64,000 nt of DNA, taken from positions 30,584,533-30,648,532 of the forward strand of contig JAKZAP010000001.1 of the NCBI GenBank assembly GCA_023053575.1, written 5' to 3'. Shown here in pieces: positions 22,201-28,200 of the stretch (the stretch's first letter is position 1; each line of letters opens with the position of its first letter). The notes beneath the pieces are model-generated. The model was not told the origin of the DNA and did not search any database. It was given only the letters and a program-made list of their open reading frames with translations. The translations under genes and the position numbers were made by a program. The stretch comes from Branchinecta lynchi. Taxonomy: Eukaryota; Arthropoda; Branchiopoda; Anostraca; Branchinectidae.

Positions 22201-25200
22201 ACCTTTCATTCCCCGAATGCAGGCTAGGATGGATTTGGCCTTGATGTTGAAATCTTGGCTACCTCGGGCAAATCCTCGGTTGACTGCCTCGACAACCCTG
22301 TCAAGCTCGGCAGCATCTCTCTGTTTCTCTTCTGGCAGTAGGAGCTGGGGAGAGTAGTGGGCCTCTACATAGATAACATCATCAGATGCCTTATCCTCGC
22401 AAAACTCGTAAGCTATCCGCTCAATTGCAACAAGGTCACCGCTAAGGAAGAGAAATTTTTTGAAAATCAAAACCCGAGCATTCAAAACAAATATTGTTCC
22501 AATCTTTAAAGGACCCCTCGCACTATTTGTGTTGCGAGAGCAATACTTTGGTTTTGTCCTCGTTTTTTTTTTTTTTTTTTTTTTTTTCCTATGACTCCGA
22601 TTTCATTTTATTCCTGGTAACTGAGAAGGGTCTAACCTGTGCGGTTTTTACGGAAAGTGTGGACCTTAGGCCGGATTGACGAATATGACATTACATTTTG
22701 GAAAGCTCCGTAGAACTCTTGCCTGGGGCCAATAAGGATGGTTTTTGCTTGTCATCGAGCCAGAGCCTACGGTTTGCGAAGTGAAGTGGAGTTGTATAGC
22801 CTATGTCAGAGAGGACTATCTGAAGTTGTGTAGCGAACCATTCGTTTCATCAAAAGATGTTTCTGCTTTCGAGTGGAAAGCTCCGTTCTAGCACGCAAGC
22901 AGGCAGGCACCAGTTTCAAATTGAAGATGGACTAAAATCTATAAGTGTTAAATATATGCGGCAGTTACCCGGCCCCACAGCCAACATATCTTCTTTGAGT
23001 GATAAATAGAAAAATCTACAGAGACAAAAAAGTGGATTTTTCCCACGGGTCCGAAAGTGCTGCCATCTATTGTTTCTGTCTATGTCTGCGACGATTTCAG
23101 CTGAGTTTATAATTTTTTTTTTTTGCACTTTGGTTTGTGGTAGAGTAACGGTATCAGATGTGCCTCTTAAACTTTAAAAGTTCTCTCATTGCTAAAGAAA
23201 CTAGAGCTTATCCTTTGCTCCTTTCTAAGTCGTGACGTTAGAAAGTTGGCCTACGGCAAAAAAGTCAACTTTTGAACTAAGACAGGTAGAATTTTTTTTT
23301 CGACGGCAATCGATAGCCATTGATGGGCTGATCAAAGTATATGTCATCCATTTTTTGGTACAAAAATTCCTTCATGAGATACACCAGTTTGAAAATTTCA
23401 AAGGGGTTGACAACTTCATAGTAAGGTACATTGAAACCAAAAATAGGCGATACCAGTTATGATGCATATAGGGGACTTTTAAGCAACAGTCGACTGTTAG
23501 CCAATAATCATCTTCGGTAATGAGGGGTTTGCAGCTTTTGCTAGTTGGTATACCTGTTATTTGTTTCCGGTGTATTCGATGGTAAGAACAATTTGGTTCC
23601 CAATGGTAAGATATGCAAGGGACTTGTAAGTAATAATCGGCTGTTATGCTACAATCATCTTCTGCGATGATGGGTTTGCAGCTTTTGCTAGCTGGTGTAC
23701 CCATTATTTGTTTCCGGTTAACTTAATGTATATCACGGGAGAGGGACTTGTAAGTAGGAATCGGTTCACGGGGGGCTAGGAATTTTTGCAAATGGGTGCA
23801 AATTGTATTCGATTTCTATAAATCTGACGGTAAGAAAGTTTGTGTCGATGGTCTATCAATGTAACCGAGGATTAACTGTTTACACAACGGATACAAACGA
23901 AAATGTAAAGCAATGAGGTAGTTTCATAATAATTAATAGTGTCATCTATGGTATTTTAATCCTGAAAAGTTACGGATAGCTTTCTATTACCAACTAGATT
24001 ATATAAGATATTGTTCCAAGTTTTCATCCGTCACGATGTCTACGATTGAAAAGGATAAAGTACAACTGACTGCAAAGTTAATTTAGTCCCTTCTTCCTAT
24101 ATTATTTTGTTGTTGTTTTTACAACGCTGAAGAATACCTTTTGATCATATGATTAATTTTTTTAGAACATCCCGTTTAAAAAGCTTATGCTATAATCATC
24201 TTCAGCGATGAGGGGCTTGCAACTTTTGATAGCTGGTATATCCATTATTTGTTTCCGGTGAATTTGATGTCAATCACGGGAGACGGACTTGTAAGTAAGA
24301 ATCGGTTCACGAGGGGCTAGAAATTTTTGAAAATTGGTGCACATTATATTCGATTTCTGTAAATATGACAGTAAGAAAGTTTGTATCGATGGTCTATCGC
24401 TATAACCTAGGATTAACTGTTTACGCAACGGGTACAAACGATACGGTAATGTAAAACAATAAGGTAATTTTGTAATAATTAATAGTGTCATCTATGGTAT
24501 TTTAATCCTGAAAAGTTACGGATAGCTTTATAATATCAACTAGATTATATAAGATATTGTTCCAAGTTTTCATCCGTCACGATATCTACGATTTCGACGG
24601 CAATCGATAGCCGCTGATGAGCTGATCAAAGTATATGTCATCCATTTTTTGGTAAAAAAATTCCTTTATGAGATACACCAGTTTGAAAGTTTCAATGGGT
24701 TGACAACTTCAGTAGTAAGATACACACTGAAACCAAAAATAGGCGATACCAGTTGTGAGACTTTTAGGGGACTTGTACGCGACAGGTGACTATTAGCTCA
24801 TAATCATCTTCGGCAATGAGGGGTTTGCAGCTCTCGCTAGTTGGCGTACCTGTCATTTGATGAACAATTTGGTTCCCAAATGTAAAACTTGCAAGGGACT
24901 TTTAAGTAATAATCGGCTGTTATGCTACACAAATCTTCAGCGATTATGGGTTTGCAACTTTTGCTAGTCGGTGTACCCATTATTTTTATCCGGTGAACTT
25001 GATGTCTATCACGGGAAAGGGACTTGTCAGTAGAATCGGTGCACGAGGGGCTAGAATTTTGTGCAAATTGTTGCAAATTGTATTCGATTTATATAGATCT
25101 GACGGTAAGAAAGTTTGTATCGTTGGTCTATCGCTGTAACCTAGGATTTACTGTTCACGCAACGGGTACAAACGATACTGTAATGTAAAACAAGGTAGTT

Positions 25201-28200
25201 TCGTAATAATTAATAGTGTCATCTATGGTATTTTAATCCTAAAAAGTTACGGATAGCTTTATAATACCAACTAGATTATATAGGATATTATTCCAAGTTT
25301 TCATCCGTCACGATGTCTACGATTGACAAGGATAAAGTTCAACTGACTGCAAAGTCAATTTAGTCCCTTTTTCCGATATGCTTTTGTTGTGGTTAGGGCA
25401 ATCGATAGCCCTTGAAGAGCTGATCAAAATATATGCCATCCATTTTTTTGAACAAAATCCTTCATGAGATAAACCAGTTTGAAAGTTTCAGGGGGTTGAC
25501 AACTTTAGGAGTAAGGTACACACTGAAACCAAAAATAGGCGATACCAGTTGTGAGACATGTAAGGGACTTGTAAGCAACAGTCGACTGTAAGCAACAGTC
25601 GACTGTTAGCTCATAATCATCTTCGGCAACGAGGAGTTTGCAGCTTTTGCTAGTTGGTATACCTGTTATTTGTCTCAGGTGTATTCGATGGTAAGAACAA
25701 TTTTGTTCCCAATTGTAAGACATGCATGGGACTTGTAAGTAATAATCGGCTTTTATGCTATAATCATCTTCAGCGATGAGGGGTTTGCAACTTTTGATAG
25801 CTGGTGTATCCATTATTTGTTTCCGGTGAATTTGATGTCAATCACGGGAGAGGGAATTGTAAGTAAGCACGAGGGGCTAGACATTTTTGAAAATTGGTGC
25901 ACATTGTATTCTATTTCTGTAAATATGACAGTAAGAAAGTTTGTATCGATGATCTATCGCTATAACCTAGGATTAACTGTTTACGCAACGGGTACAAACG
26001 ATACGGTAATGTAAAACAATAAGGTAGTTTTGTAATAATTAATAGTGTCATCTATGGTATTTTAATCCTGAAACGTTACGGATAGCCTTCTTCCGATATT
26101 GTTTTGTTGTTGGTTTTACAACGCTAAAGAACATCTTTTGATTATGTGATTATTCTTTTTAGAACATACCGTTTTAAAAGCTTCGATAAGTTGAAAATTT
26201 CAGGATTTAACCGACAGCGAAGAAACAAAACCAAAGTGTTGCTCTCGCAACACTTTAGCCGGCGAAGCCGGACAAAGGTTGCCGCAACACTTCACGTTGC
26301 CCGGGCAACGTAGGTCTAGTTACTCTTCAACTTACAATATTTTAAAATATTTGAATACTTTAAAACTAGGCTGTGCTTTCAACAAATAACCTACGGTTTT
26401 GTCTGTTTTAAGCCTTTTCCGAGACCCGTTGACTTCCAGCAACAAGGCCAAAGGTGTCGATGGGATCCCAAAAATATAATATGTAATGAATTTATTTGAA
26501 TTTGGCAGATTTATATTTTTTCTTGTAATATTAGGAACATACCAAACTTGATAGTGGAGGATATAGGTTGGATACTTAAAAACTAATTGTCTTTCACAGA
26601 TTGGTGCGCTTATCAGATGAGAAGTTTGACATTCTGGTAATTTCAGGCATCGCTGGAAGTAAACAGCGCCTGATCTGTTCTGACGATGGACGAACTGTTT
26701 GGGGTTAACGGGAGAATTAAAAAGAAAAACCTCAATACTCTTGATGACTTTCTATCCCTGCCGATGCAAAATCTTCGGCCTCTCCGGGTACCTAGCGGAA
26801 GAAAGGCAGAAGTGGTGTCACATCTGCTCCCAAAAATCACCGTCATTGGTTGACAAAGGATTTGGGTCGTTGAGTTTGAGTAAGGCAGAAGTTATGTCAC
26901 ATCTGCTCCCAAAGATCGCCGTTATTGGTTGACACAGGATTTGAGTCGTTGAGTTTGAGTCGTTACGGAGACGCTTTTTACTTCTGCAAAATTTCCGGTT
27001 TCGACCTAATTCCGAACAAACGTATCTCCTTATCCGTATAAAGAACATCTAATCAGCTTCAAGTAAAACTTCAACTTATAAAACAAGACCAAAGGTTTCG
27101 ATGGGATCCCAAAAATTCAATATTTGAGCCAGACAATTGGGTCTTGTCTTCGCCAGATCCAGTCTTCGCCAGACTCCTTGAAATTTTTACTATTAAAATT
27201 CAAAAAACAGGTTAATCATCTGAGAAAAACAAGTTCAGGTATTGAATCAGCATGTGTGTTTACCCCTATAAGCCATCTCTGTTTTGACGAAAACTTCCTG
27301 CCACTTCTGCCAATTTCCCGGTTTCGGCCGAATTCCGGAACTACTTTTCCGGCGAAAAAGAAAGCTCAAAAACGAACTCAGCGTATCTTCTTTCCCCAAT
27401 ACTGAACATCTAATCAAATTTAAATAAAAAATTCAACTTATAACAAATTTTCCGGCTCCAGCCGGATTCCCGTCGAACTATATGTCCGGGTAAAACATGA
27501 TTGTCATACACGGATTCACCATCTCTTTACCCCTAAATCGAATATCATACAGCGAAAAACGCCCACTAGAAAAAAGGGGTCTGGGCAGAAGATGAGAGTC
27601 TAGGATGAACTAGTAAACTTACATAACTCCAGGTAGGAAGATACTAAATTTCTGGAGGAAAGCGTGGAGGTCCGTGTACTCTTCTAGTTTCACAGCCGCT
27701 TTAAACTCCGGTAAGCTTCCATTGCCCGGTAATGCAAGATTCTTTTGTCTAAGAAAAATAAATTTTATTATTTATTGTTATTATATTTGGCGTTAAGCTT
27801 TTAGCTTGTCGCATTACTACGCAATTACAAACGGATACACTTTACACACAGAAACTGACACACTACAAAGTAAACAACTTTTCAAACTACAGAAGCAACT
27901 GAATAAAATGGGGTGTCGACCACACCACGCATAAACGTTTGGATACTGCCTGAATCAACAACTTCTGCTGGCAAACTCTTCCACGGTTCAGTTACCCTGA
28001 GCGTGTTCCACCCTTCTATCAATAGTTACTATGTCCGTTCCATCCTCACGAAAAGTTACTGCGCTGACCGTTCCAACCTTGTCGGAATAGTAACAAATAG
28101 TTACTATTTGCTTACCATGCTCGGGAGCGTAGTAAGCGTAGTTACTACGCATCTCTCTAACGTGATTGGTCGGATTCGCCCCTGGCGTGAGATCCTGCTG

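Noticed and set aside
23372..26014. Repeated short frames (for example with SKSCKPLIAEDD) as genes
   Set aside because: They recur in each composite unit of the Helentron-like element on the minus strand and shift with unit boundaries. They lack starts in context, so are read as by-products of the tandem structure.
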